Shown: positions 50,118 to 59,108 of the stretch, in pieces | How the letters are laid out: every line of letters starts with the position of its first letter | Position numbering within the stretch: position 1 is the stretch's first letter | Assembly: GCF_035590735.1 (NCBI RefSeq) | Contig: NZ_CP141595.1 | Coordinates: forward strand, 3,009,001 to 3,073,000 | Source of the DNA: Rossellomorea aquimaris | Lineage (GTDB): Bacteria > Bacillota > Bacilli > Bacillales > Bacillaceae_B | DNA length: 64,000 bases | Reading direction: 5' to 3' | Notes under the pieces: model-generated | The model's input: only the letters and a program-made list of their open reading frames with translations | What the model was told of the DNA's origin: nothing | Database searches by the model: none | Translations under genes and position numbers: made by a program

Positions 50118-50361
50118 TTGCAGCACCTCAAATTTCATTATCATTTATATACTTTAATGTTTACTTTTCTTCTTAGTATAGCTCCACGTCCATTGTTTCT
50201 GCGGATACCTAACTCTCTATAGTATCCTTTAACCTATAACAGATTAATGATAACCAATTTTTCCTGCAGATTCAAAATAAATCACATATATTCCTGGAAT
50301 TCCATAAATATTCCCAAGGAGAATAAATATTTTTCGACAAATTTCCAGGTGCTTTCATGAT

Positions 50362-50460
50362 TGTGGATAACCTTATTCACATTATACAAGACATAAACAT
50401 CGCTTATTTACCAGTTATATACAAGTTAGTCACAACTTATCCACCGTGAACTGTGGATAA
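50362..50460. promoter_or_regulatory. DnaA-box cluster upstream of sda
   Basis: TTATCCACA occurs perfectly twice on the minus strand (50370-50362 and 50460-50452). One-mismatch boxes TTATTCACA (50373-50381) and TTATCCACC (50437-50445) lie on the plus strand, and TTAGTCACA at 50426-50434 is weaker. The boxes are 110-210 bp before the sda start. In B. subtilis DnaA binds upstream of sda to link sporulation to replication state. The rest of the 456-base gap from yqeG to sda is AT-rich with no gene seen. Confidence 0.85.
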
Positions 50461-50573
50461 CGGAACGCTTGTTCTAAAAAAACAAATTTGGTAAAGTTTA
50501 ATTACTACTTAAAAACGTACTAACATTATGTTTCGAAATACAAAAAAGATGATGATTATTGGAGGTGGCATTA

Positions 50574-50714
50574 ATGAGGAAATTATCGGACGAACTGTTG
50601 ATTGATTCTTATTTCAAAGCGTTGGAGTTGAAACTCAATACAGAATTCATTCGCCTCATCGAAATGGAAATTCACCGTCGATCTCTTACTAATAAAATAA
50701 AAGCTTCATCGTAG
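50574..50714 (+). CDS. sda: Sporulation histidine kinase inhibitor Sda
   Basis: 46-residue checkpoint protein that binds KinA and blocks the phosphorelay when DNA replication is perturbed. The sequence begins [19 protein letters not shown], and the second helix reads [15 protein letters not shown], forming the known helical hairpin. ATG 50574 follows GGAGGTGGCATTA. A DnaA-box cluster lies upstream and an intrinsic terminator downstream, so it is an independent unit. Confidence 0.95.
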   Translation: MRKLSDELLIDSYFKALELKLNTEFIRLIEMEIHRRSLTNKIKASS

Positions 50715-50730
50715 AATACTAACATGAAAT

Positions 50731-50764
50731 GGGACGGATTTGTTTAAAATCCGTCCTCTTTTTA
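50731..50764 (+). terminator. Intrinsic terminator after sda
   Basis: GGACGGATTT / AAATCCGTCC stem, then CTCTTTTTA, 17 bases beyond the sda stop. Confidence 0.88.
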
Positions 50765-50802
50765 TATCAGGCTGTTTTTCATAACAAAGTGATTAAGCTA
50801 GG

Positions 50803-50819
50803 AGTGGTTGATTTCCGCT
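50803..50819 (+). repeat. Solo end of a family 2 intergenic repeat
   Basis: The 17 bases AGTGGTTGATTTCCGCT are identical to the left end of the family 2 copy at 31662-31678. No other part of the element follows. It lies between the sda terminator and the psd stop codon and looks like a decayed remnant. Confidence 0.5.
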
Positions 50820-50839
50820 TCAATATTTAGAAAGCATTG

Positions 50840-51622
50840 TTATTTAATGAAATCTCCAATCGTTTCCCCTACTGTGACATTTCTAGGTACTTCTTTATTT
50901 TGCGAGAACCGGAACGTACCTTTTTCAAAAAGGAGAATGACGGTGGAGCCGAAGCTGAAGTATGCGACCTCTTCGCCTTGTGCCCATTCTTTCCCCTCAT
51001 GGACATAATCAACGCTGTTGACAAACATGGCCCCTACTTTTACGACAGCTACTTTCCCTTTTACATGCTTCAGCTCCGTAATAGAGCGAAAGTTTTTTGA
51101 AAGAGCTTCTTTTCCGTACATCAATCCGAGCTCGTTGACCGGGTAAGAATGTTGCCCAAGTGACCACCGCTTTAGAATCGTGCCTGACACCGGGCTGTGA
51201 ATGCGGTGATAATTCGCAGGGCTCAAATAAAATACCGCGAACTCTCCCCCCTTATAATCAGAAGCTTTCCCTTCACTTCCAAGCATATCAAGAATGGAGT
51301 AGGGCTTTCCTTTCACTTCAATTACAAGGTCAGCGGAAATGATGCCGCTTTCGGCCAATAACCCATCAACTGGACTGACCGCTTGTTTCTCGTTATATTT
51401 CACGATCCTTGCTTCTTCTTTCAGGTTTCTTATAAAGAAATCATGTAGCGTTTTATAATCAGCTACTTGGCCTTCTATTTCATCCACATTTATTTTGTAC
51501 GTTTTGATAAACGATGAAATAAATGGCCGACTCAAAGGAGACTGTACAAATTTCCTGATCATATAAGAGGACCATTTTTTATTTGTTAGTTCGATAAATA
51601 GACGATAAATGGATTGCTTCAT
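50840..51622 (-). CDS. psd: Phosphatidylserine decarboxylase
   Basis: Pyruvoyl enzyme converting phosphatidylserine to phosphatidylethanolamine at the membrane. 260 residues. The conserved early block YKTLHDFFIRNLKEEAR, VSPVDGLLAESG, the histidine segment SPANYHRIHSPVSG (about 135-148), and the self-cleavage site FSFGSTVILLFEKG (GST about 226-228) that yields the pyruvoyl alpha chain are present. It is divergent from pssA, giving a complete PS-to-PE route in 1.6 kb. In B. subtilis psd and pssA are elsewhere. Confidence 0.95.
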   Translation of the reverse strand: MKQSIYRLFIELTNKKWSSYMIRKFVQSPLSRPFISSFIKTYKINVDEIEGQVADYKTLHDFFIRNLKEEARIVKYNEKQAVSPVDGLLAESGIISADLVIEVKGKPYSILDMLGSEGKASDYKGGEFAVFYLSPANYHRIHSPVSGTILKRWSLGQHSYPVNELGLMYGKEALSKNFRSITELKHVKGKVAVVKVGAMFVNSVDYVHEGKEWAQGEEVAYFSFGSTVILLFEKGTFRFSQNKEVPRNVTVGETIGDFIK

Positions 51623-51849
51623 TAATATCCCTCACAAATTTCTAAAAAACGATTAACTTTAACAGTTTAATAAGTATATAATAAAATATTATTATATACT
51701 ATATTTATAAGAATCTTTTTTCACTGTGGTATTTAACATATATTGTTATTACCGTTCCAATTGTGTCTGCAAACGTATGTAAAGCAAGTATGTTAGCCAG
51801 AAAACATGTTCAATAGTGAACAAACTTATTCAAAGGGAGTGAGTGATGA

Positions 51850-52389
51850 TTGTTTCTCTCCGAAGTCGTCGATCAAACATTTAAAAAGCTTAAAAGTCAA
51901 ACGGCCAACCTCATTACTTTGTCCAACTTATCATTAGGCGGATTTGCTATTATTTCAATACTTCATAATCAATTAAATCTAAGCTTGTTATTGATTTTCA
52001 TCGCTGCCTTAACAGACCGTTTCGATGGGATTGTGGCGAGGAAAATGCACATTGAGTCAGAGTTAGGAAAACAGCTGGATTCCATGAGTGATATCATTTC
52101 ATTCGGCATAGCTCCCGCCCTGCTCCTGTATATAGCCGTTCTTAATCAGTATGACTTTCCGGGGATATTTTTCACCATATTTTACATTGGATGCGGGGCT
52201 TTTCGATTAGCCCGCTTCAATATTTCAGAAAACGATGGCTACTTTACGGGATTGCCGATCACCGTAGCCGGATGTTTACTGACCCTATGCTACCTGACTA
52301 TCCCGTTTGTTTCAGGTGTGCTGATTTTATGTATGACAATCACTCTAGCTGTATTAATGGTAAGTCCTTTTACATTGAAGAAGATGTAA
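51850..52389 (+). CDS. pssA: CDP-alcohol phosphotransferase, probably phosphatidylserine synthase
   Basis: Membrane enzyme joining CDP-diacylglycerol and serine. 179 residues with about five membrane helices. The class I motif D-x2-D-G-x2-A-R-x8-G-x3-D-x3-D is exact: Asp56, Asp59, Gly60, Ala63, Arg64, Gly73, Asp77, Asp81. The start is TTG 51850 after GGGAG; a nearby ATG (51846) is out of frame. Motif alone cannot separate PssA from PgsA; the divergent psd gene supports PssA. A 10-base-spaced ribosome-binding site and TTG start suggest modest translation. Confidence 0.85.
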   Translation: MFLSEVVDQTFKKLKSQTANLITLSNLSLGGFAIISILHNQLNLSLLLIFIAALTDRFDGIVARKMHIESELGKQLDSMSDIISFGIAPALLLYIAVLNQYDFPGIFFTIFYIGCGAFRLARFNISENDGYFTGLPITVAGCLLTLCYLTIPFVSGVLILCMTITLAVLMVSPFTLKKM

Positions 52390-52458
52390 GAGGTATGACT
52401 AGCCCTGTTCACCTTGTGAACAGGGCTCTGTCATGTTATAAATGTTGTGCTTGTCAGG

Positions 52459-52596
52459 CTAACAGTTATTGTAGTACCACCATCCACCAAATAGGAAAAG
52501 TAAGATTAGTAATACAACGACTAAAGCGAAGTAGAATCCGCCACCACCATAATAACCTGGATAGACTGGTCCATAACAAGGGTATCCATACGGCAT
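52459..52596 (-). CDS. YjcZ family small sporulation-associated membrane protein
   Basis: 45-residue protein on the minus strand. The N-terminus is Gly/Tyr/Pro-rich (MPYGYPCYGPVYPGYYGGGG), followed by a membrane helix (FALVVVLLILLFLFGGWWYY) and NNC. This is the YjcZ/YczN-type pattern seen in spore-associated proteins. ATG 52596 follows GGAGGTATTGCA. It lies between pssA and sigK, consistent with a sporulation neighbourhood. Biochemical role unknown. Confidence 0.85.
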   Translation of the reverse strand: MPYGYPCYGPVYPGYYGGGGFYFALVVVLLILLFLFGGWWYYNNC

Positions 52597-52793
52597 TGCA
52601 ATACCTCCTCACCTACTTTTACTACTAGTATATGTACATAGGGAAATAGCGTATAGGCAGTTTCAAACTTTATTACCCGATTCTCCTGAAAGAAAGTTTG
52701 CGTTTTCTTTGATTACTTTCCAGGGACATGCAAGGACATCCCTTTCTTATCATATGAATGAGTATAGGCTTAAGTCCTTATGGAGGTGTGAAT

Positions 52794-53510
52794 ATGTCTG
52801 GGGTTCTAACGGCACTGGGGTATTTCTTTAAAGAATTAATTTTCCTCGTTTCTTACGTAAAGAATAATGCATTCCCTCAACCACTATCTGCAGCAGATGA
52901 ACGAAAATATTTAAGACTGATGGCAGAAGGAGATGAGCATGCCCGAAATATGCTCATTGAACATAACCTGCGATTGGTTGCTCACATCGTCAAGAAGTTC
53001 GAAAACACAGGCGAAGATCCAGAAGATTTAATTTCCATCGGGACCATCGGATTGATAAAGGCAATTGAAAGCTATTCAGAAGGAAAAGGCACGAAGCTAG
53101 CAACCTATGCGGCAAGATGTATCGAGAATGAGATTCTTATGCATCTTCGTGCTCTCAAGAAAACGAAAAAAGATGTCTCTCTTCACGATCCTATCGGTCA
53201 AGATAAAGAAGGAAACGAAATCAGCTTAATTGATATCTTAAAATCCGAGAGTGATGATGTCATCGATACGATTCAATTAAGTATGGAACTTGAAAAGGTT
53301 AGAAAATACATTTGTGTGCTGGACGAGAGGGAAAAAGAAGTGATCGTCGGACGATTCGGATTAGACTTGAAAGAGGAAAAAACCCAACGGGAAATTGCCA
53401 AGGAATTAGGAATCTCAAGAAGCTATGTATCACGTATTGAAAAAAGGGCACTCATGAAGATGTTTCATGAATTTTATCGTGAGGAAAAAGAAAAACGGAA
53501 TAAATCATGA
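52794..53510 (+). CDS. sigK: RNA polymerase sporulation sigma factor SigK, intact
   Basis: Late mother-cell sigma factor. 238 residues in one uninterrupted frame; in B. subtilis the gene is split by the skin element. The N-terminal pro-sequence (about 1-20, [20 protein letters not shown]) is the hydrophobic part removed by SpoIVFB. Region 2 contains [20 protein letters not shown] and [18 protein letters not shown]; region 4 ends with the [26 protein letters not shown] 52794 follows GGAGGTGTGAAT. A CATATGAAT at 52750-52758 loosely resembles a sigma-E -10, not conclusive. Confidence 0.97.
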   Translation: MSGVLTALGYFFKELIFLVSYVKNNAFPQPLSAADERKYLRLMAEGDEHARNMLIEHNLRLVAHIVKKFENTGEDPEDLISIGTIGLIKAIESYSEGKGTKLATYAARCIENEILMHLRALKKTKKDVSLHDPIGQDKEGNEISLIDILKSESDDVIDTIQLSMELEKVRKYICVLDEREKEVIVGRFGLDLKEEKTQREIAKELGISRSYVSRIEKRALMKMFHEFYREEKEKRNKS

Positions 53511-53543
53511 AAAAAAGCGATCCAGACTCGGATCGCTTTTTTA
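53511..53543 (+). terminator. Intrinsic terminator after sigK
   Basis: AAAAAGCGATCC / GGATCGCTTTTT stem with a 7-base loop, immediately downstream of the sigK stop; it could also act on the minus strand for the small frame at 53548. Confidence 0.92.
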
Positions 53544-53547
53544 TTCT

Positions 53548-53625
53548 CTATTCAACACTGACTTCAGCGGCAATAATCAGACCAATCACGGATGTTACGA
53601 CCAGACCCATTATCATTGAAAACAT
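53548..53625 (-). CDS. Candidate 25-residue membrane peptide
   Basis: Short frame reading MFSMIMGLVVTSVIGLIIAA then EVSVE. It is almost entirely a hydrophobic helix with an acidic end. ATG 53625 lies 10 bases after GGGAG, and the frame ends just before the sigK terminator, which can also stop minus-strand transcription. No named family recognised. It could be a small membrane peptide or chance; the ribosome-binding site and hydrophobic pattern favour a real gene modestly. Confidence 0.45.
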   Translation of the reverse strand: MFSMIMGLVVTSVIGLIIAAEVSVE

Positions 53626-53779
53626 CGTAATCTCACTCCCTCTTTAGCAGTTATTGCTACCTGCTCTTCTTACTATTAATGTATCACGAAAAGCCGGATA
53701 TTCCCCTTTCATTCGTGAACAACTTATTACTAAAGATTGACAGAACTGTGTCTGTCTTGGCCCCTCATAACTCCAATAA

Positions 53780-53818
53780 AAAATAAAGGAGGACACCCTC
53801 CAAAAAAGGCATCCTCCT
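53780..53818 (-). terminator. Possible terminator after the 21-residue frame
   Basis: GAGGAGGATGCC with GGAGGGTGTCCTCC forms an imperfect stem around a T-rich loop, then TTTATTTTTTA on the minus strand. The stem is short and the call tentative. Confidence 0.4.
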
Positions 53819-53826
53819 CATTCATT

Positions 53827-53892
53827 TTATTTCGTATCCTGCTTCTTCTTTTTATGGAAGAAAGCCGACCAAAAAACAATATTTAAAAACAT
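53827..53892 (-). CDS. Candidate 21-residue basic membrane peptide
   Basis: Short frame reading MFLNIVFWSAFFHKKKKQDT and one final Lys: a hydrophobic/aromatic half followed by a lysine cluster. ATG 53892 is preceded by GGTGGGTGGAAAG, and a possible terminator lies 10-45 bases downstream. No family recognised. Evidence is limited to ribosome-binding site, terminator and composition. Confidence 0.4.
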   Translation of the reverse strand: MFLNIVFWSAFFHKKKKQDTK

Positions 53893-53915
53893 CTTTCCAC
53901 CCACCTTTTGTTTCG

Positions 53916-53975
53916 TTAGGCAGTATCTTTCTCTACCCATAGCGCATTAAGCATTTTCTCCTGCAGATAAATCAT
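53916..53975 (-). CDS. Candidate 19-residue peptide
   Basis: Short frame reading MIYLQEKMLNALWVEKDTA, with ATG 53975 8 bases after AGGAG. A second tiny frame starting at the neighbouring ATG (MKYDLSAGENA) overlaps it in another frame, so which is used is unclear. It lies 31 bases after the YrzI-like gene. No family recognised. Confidence 0.3.
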   Translation of the reverse strand: MIYLQEKMLNALWVEKDTA

Positions 53976-54006
53976 ATTTCATTCTCCTCTCCATTTTTAG
54001 ATATCA

Positions 54007-54147
54007 TTAGAACATTTGCGACATGTATTGGTTCTTGGTTTTCGTTTCTTCATAGGATTTTGAAACCGTTTCATTGTGCGTCGCTTCTTCAAACGTTTCT
54101 TGTTTCTTATTGAACGTTACCGTTATAAATAAAAGATTAAGTGTCAT
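54007..54147 (-). CDS. yrzI: YrzI family small protein
   Basis: 46 residues beginning MTLNLLFITVTFNKKQETFE and ending KNQYMSQMF: a short hydrophobic strand, then a polar, charged helix-like tail. The M-T-(L/I)-N-(hydrophobic)-T-V-T start fits the Bacillus YrzI small-protein family, thought to be sporulation-associated. ATG 54147 follows AAGGGGTGATACGT. Two tandem terminators lie just upstream, so it should have its own promoter in the 54150-54190 interval, or be fed by read-through. Confidence 0.75.
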   Translation of the reverse strand: MTLNLLFITVTFNKKQETFEEATHNETVSKSYEETKTKNQYMSQMF

Positions 54148-54190
54148 ACGTATCACCCCTTTCAAAGTGCCTCGTGAGTTGCAAGGCATA

Positions 54191-54223
54191 CTAAAAAGCC
54201 ACAAAGAGACCGATCCTTGTGGC
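54191..54223 (-). terminator. Tandem terminator, distal unit
   Basis: GCCACAAGG / TCTTTGTGGC stem then TTTTT on the minus strand; it follows directly on the proximal unit. Confidence 0.75.
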
Positions 54224-54225
54224 AC

Positions 54226-54261
54226 AAAAAAGCCACAGGAACCTACATTCTCCCTGTGGCT
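54226..54261 (-). terminator. Tandem terminator, proximal unit
   Basis: AGCCACAGG / CCTGTGGCT stem with a 13-base loop, then TTTTTT on the minus strand. It lies 20 bases after the Cys/His-containing 26-residue frame and supports that frame, or an unseen RNA, being transcribed. Confidence 0.85.
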
Positions 54262-54281
54262 ATCATTTAATGGATTTAAAA

Positions 54282-54362
54282 TTAAGCGTAAAACATCCCA
54301 CAAGTGGTCGAATGATGAAAACAATATGAAGTTGTGTCTTTTTTTACATTAAGCACGAACAT
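54282..54362 (-). CDS. Candidate 26-residue Cys/His-containing peptide
   Basis: Frame starting MFVLNVKKDTT and containing YCFHHSTTC before GMFYA. Two Cys and two adjacent His could form a metal site. ATG 54362 lies 8 bases after GGGAGG. Two tandem intrinsic terminators follow within 20 bases, strong evidence of a transcript ending here. No family recognised. A small regulatory RNA with incidental coding is the alternative. Confidence 0.55.
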   Translation of the reverse strand: MFVLNVKKDTTSYCFHHSTTCGMFYA

Positions 54363-54526
54363 TTTCTTCGACCTCCCTCTTGTGATTTTTTTCTTACATT
54401 GGTTAGTATATCCAATTTTCACAGTAAAGTAAACCACTTTCCTCATTATTTTTTCTACAAATTTCCACATGGTTCTAGAATGTTCTTTTTTCATGTTTAT
54501 GATTTTAAAACATCTGGTCTGCCGGT

Positions 54527-54654
54527 GCTCTGTCAATGAGTATTGTGCTTGATGATGAGGGGAACTGCTTCGCTTGCAGCTAGCGTTCGGCCGAGCCTCC
54601 GCAGGAGTCTACGCAGTTCTCCTCACCATCTATAAAAGATTTTCGTGACAGAGC
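54527..54654 (+). repeat. Palindromic intergenic repeat, family 1, shortened copy
   Basis: Same ends as the copy at 20988 (GCTCTGTCA ... TGACAGAGC, and GATGAGGGGAA ... TTCTCCTCACCATC). About 37 internal bases between GAGCCTCC and GCAGGAGTCTACGCA are missing, so GGGGTCTCGG and its flanks are gone. It lies in the 677-base gene-free gap between the tiny genes and yrhC. Confidence 0.85.
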
Positions 54655-54860
54655 TTAAAGATCAGAATAACAAATGTAGAATGTATAGGATATCAATTCC
54701 AATGATTCAATGTGGCAATAAGAAGAGTAAACATTGATTAATGACCGGTTTATGAGTTACCAATAGATGTTTTGTGCTTTCTTTGCAGATAGTTTTTTTT
54801 AGATATAAATTTTCTTCTATAGGAACTATTTTTGATTACAAAAAATAAATAGCACAGTGA

Positions 54861-54910
54861 TCGACTTCCTCCCCGCGGAAAGCAAGTGACTGGAGCGGAA
54901 AGTAACGCTC
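54861..54910 (-). repeat. Palindromic intergenic repeat, family 2, half copy
   Basis: TCGACTTCCTCCCCGCGGAA, then AGCAAGTGACTGGAGCGG, matches the right half of the copy at 21421-21546 with few changes; the left half is absent. It sits 206 bases after the family 1 copy, in the same relative order and orientation as at 21 kb. The AT-rich DNA between the two holds no recognisable gene. Confidence 0.8.
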
Positions 54911-55002
54911 CGGGTTTTCGCACTTCACTCAAATAAAAAATGAATTTACTTTTTGGGAATCTATTCAAAACTCACCGCCAGCCCCCTTTGAAAACGACAT
55001 GA

Positions 55003-55031
55003 AAAAACGAGTCCTCAATGAGAACCCGCTT
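55003..55031 (-). terminator. Intrinsic terminator after yrhC
   Basis: GCGGGTTCTC / GAGGACTCGT stem with a 3-base loop then TTTTTT on the minus strand, 9 bases beyond the yrhC stop. Confidence 0.85.
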
Positions 55032-55039
55032 TACATGAT

Positions 55040-55279
55040 CTATTCATCTATAGATTGCATATCTTTTTTGTATTTAATCGCTTTTGTAAAAAATATAAGT
55101 GACAATCCGAGTAACAAAACGGTCCCTGTCATGAGGCTGATCGTTTTACTTGGTGTGACGGTTTCTGTTGGAATAATGACCCCTAAATACATAAAGACAC
55201 TAAGTGCAAGTAACGTAAAACCAAATCGTTTGAAGTCATTCATCTTTTGTTGAATGGTTCTTTTTTTTGCGTTCTTCAT
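55040..55279 (-). CDS. yrhC: YrhC family membrane protein
   Basis: 79 residues with two membrane helices (about 19-36, FGFTLLALSVFMYLGVII, and 45-66, TISLMTGTVLLLGLSLIFFT) and basic ends. It follows mccB, the position of yrhC at the end of the yrrT-mtnN-mccA-mccB operon in B. subtilis. Function unknown. A 102-base gap and a terminator downstream mark the end of the unit. Confidence 0.85.
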   Translation of the reverse strand: MKNAKKRTIQQKMNDFKRFGFTLLALSVFMYLGVIIPTETVTPSKTISLMTGTVLLLGLSLIFFTKAIKYKKDMQSIDE

Positions 55280-55381
55280 GTGTATTCACCTACTTTAGAA
55301 CTAGTAAACTCTCATTCTATGGTAACATACTAACGCATGTAAGCTATCATGTAATTGATACCAGTTCTGCCAGTAGACGAT

Positions 55382-57444
<2,063 letters not shown>

Positions 57445-57462
57445 GTATTCAATCCCCCTTCA

Positions 57463-57552
57463 TAAAAAAGCTGACTCCATGCACCGATCCTGTCCTCAAA
57501 TGCACATCTGTTCCGTATGTTTTGAGGGGAAAGTTGGTACCCGGGTCAGCCG
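57463..57552 (-). promoter_or_regulatory. Structured intercistronic RNA element between mtnN and mccA
   Basis: On the minus strand GGCTGACCC at one end pairs with GAGTCAGCTT at the other, followed by TTTTTT. Inside, CCTCAAA (57527-57521 side) pairs with TTTGAGG (57500-57494 side). It has the shape of an intrinsic terminator with an embedded second helix, and lies 13 bases upstream of the mccA ribosome-binding site. It could be an attenuator setting mccAB level, or simply a partial terminator. Confidence 0.55.
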
Positions 57553-57565
57553 TATTTTCCTTGTA

Positions 57566-58258
57566 TTAAACAGACTTTACAATGCTCATAACCATTTTGG
57601 CAGAGTGGAGGGCTGCCTTTTCTAAATATTGTTCGAAGGAAACATCTGATTCCTTGCCGGCAATATCAGAAAGAGAGCGAATGATGACAAATGGTACGTT
57701 GAATTGATGCGCCACTTGCGCAATGGCGGCTGCTTCCATTTCCACTGCCTGTAAATCAGTGAATTTGTCACGGATCGCTTCCACTCGCTTAGGATCATTC
57801 ATAAATGAATCTCCCGTAGCGATCAAGCCTGACACCACTTGTGCATTTCCAAGTTCTTTCACACTATTAATGGCTGTCTGCATTAATTTCTCGTCTGCTG
57901 TAAATGCGGCGGGAAGCTGAGGGACCTGACCGTATTCATATCCAAAAGCCGTCACATCCACATCATGATGTCTTACTTCTGTTGAGATGACAACATCCCC
58001 AACATTTAACGAAGGATCGAATCCTCCGGCTGACCCTGTATTGATGATGCAATCCGGTTTAAAATGCTGAAGAAGAACGGCTGTCGACATAGCTGCATTC
58101 ACTTTGCCGATTCCTGAGCGAAGTAAGATCACTTCCTTGTCTTTCATCGTTCCACTTGTATATTCACACCCTGCGATTGTTTCCACTGTCGGGTTTGAAA
58201 TATTTTCTCTAAGTAAGGCTACTTCTTCTTCCATTGCTCCAATGATGGCGATTTTCAT
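57566..58258 (-). CDS. mtnN: 5'-methylthioadenosine/S-adenosylhomocysteine nucleosidase
   Basis: Hydrolyses SAH and MTA, feeding homocysteine recycling. 230 residues. [18 protein letters not shown] start (catalytic Glu about 12), [20 protein letters not shown] (about 75-94), the ribose-binding [11 protein letters not shown] (about 172) and RSLSDIAG (catalytic Asp about 197) are conserved. It lies 15 bases after yrrT. Together yrrT-mtnN-mccA-mccB turn SAM-cycle products into cysteine. Confidence 0.97.
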   Translation of the reverse strand: MKIAIIGAMEEEVALLRENISNPTVETIAGCEYTSGTMKDKEVILLRSGIGKVNAAMSTAVLLQHFKPDCIINTGSAGGFDPSLNVGDVVISTEVRHHDVDVTAFGYEYGQVPQLPAAFTADEKLMQTAINSVKELGNAQVVSGLIATGDSFMNDPKRVEAIRDKFTDLQAVEMEAAAIAQVAHQFNVPFVIIRSLSDIAGKESDVSFEQYLEKAALHSAKMVMSIVKSV

Positions 58259-58273
58259 TGCTAAAACCTCTTT

Positions 58274-58912
58274 CTACTGTTTAGTCGCCTCCATAATCCA
58301 CACAAAGGTATTTACTTGCTTAAAAGTCACTGAAAACCCATTCTGGTCCAATAACTCCCTTAGAACATCCAAGGTAGTGTAATATTCCCGTTTTAAATCT
58401 TCAGCAAGGTTGTAATACTCTTTTTTGATTGCTTGGGATATGGCGGCTTGATAGTGCTGATCCGTTTCAAACATCGTATCTGCAAATACTATTTTACCAC
58501 CATCTGCTAGGAGCTTTCCATATATGCGAAACGCTTTTCCCTTTTCTTCATCTGTTAAGTGATGGAATGCATAGGAACTCACGATGGAATCTGCCTTTCC
58601 TTCCAAAGAAAAGTCGAGAAAATCTCCATCCATGAACGTTACTTCTTTTCCAAGCTTCTGCATTCCAATGGCTCTCATTTCAGGGGAAGGTTCAAAAGGA
58701 ATCACTTCAAGCCCTGTATCTAGTAATCGCCTGGTCAAATTTCCTGTTCCCGGGCCAAACTCAACGACTCTTCCCTTTGACCGATAAACGACTTCGTCAA
58801 GAATGGAGTCATAGTGCTCGAAAACCGCTTGATATTCAACGTCTTTCCCGGTTACTGTATCGTCATAAGAATCTGCCCAATCCTGGAACAAATCCAAAAA
58901 TTCTCTACCCAT
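58274..58912 (-). CDS. yrrT: SAM-dependent methyltransferase YrrT
   Basis: Class I methyltransferase heading the yrrT-mtnN-mccA-mccB operon. 212 residues. MGREFLDLFQDWADSYDDTV start, SAM motif I VVEFGPGTGNLTRRLLD (about 45-61), motif II VIPFEPSPEMR and IVSSYAFHHLTDEEKG (about 110). The substrate is unknown; its operon suggests a role around SAM and sulfur metabolism. A candidate promoter lies about 75-100 bases upstream. Confidence 0.93.
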   Translation of the reverse strand: MGREFLDLFQDWADSYDDTVTGKDVEYQAVFEHYDSILDEVVYRSKGRVVEFGPGTGNLTRRLLDTGLEVIPFEPSPEMRAIGMQKLGKEVTFMDGDFLDFSLEGKADSIVSSYAFHHLTDEEKGKAFRIYGKLLADGGKIVFADTMFETDQHYQAAISQAIKKEYYNLAEDLKREYYTTLDVLRELLDQNGFSVTFKQVNTFVWIMEATKQ

Positions 58913-58985
58913 GGTTCAGCACCTCAGCTACATTAAGTTTATAATTCCTATAAACATACTATGAATTAAAATAAAAACTGTTATT

Positions 58986-59014
58986 AAATTATCATATTCT
59001 TTGAATGAATTCAA
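58986..59014 (-). promoter_or_regulatory. Candidate promoter for the yrrT operon
   Basis: TTGAAT (59014-59009) and TAATTT (58991-58986) with a 17-base spacer on the minus strand. The region is AT-rich, so chance matches are likely. I did not find a convincing CymR operator. Confidence 0.35.
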
Positions 59015-59108
59015 CAAATAATAATTGTAAAATCCGTTTTCCGCCTCTAAAATAAGGGAGACAACCTGTCTGTAAGAAGATCATAAGTAATAGAGGGGGA
59101 TAAAACAT

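Noticed and set aside
52794..53510. Skin-like prophage within sigK
   Set aside because: The frame is continuous and full length; no recombinase or phage genes in the window.
54282..54536. 84-codon minus-strand frame extending upstream of the 26-residue Cys/His frame
   Set aside because: The extra N-terminal codons lie before a clear GGGAGG ribosome-binding site and read as random Lys/Met-rich sequence; the short start is better supported.
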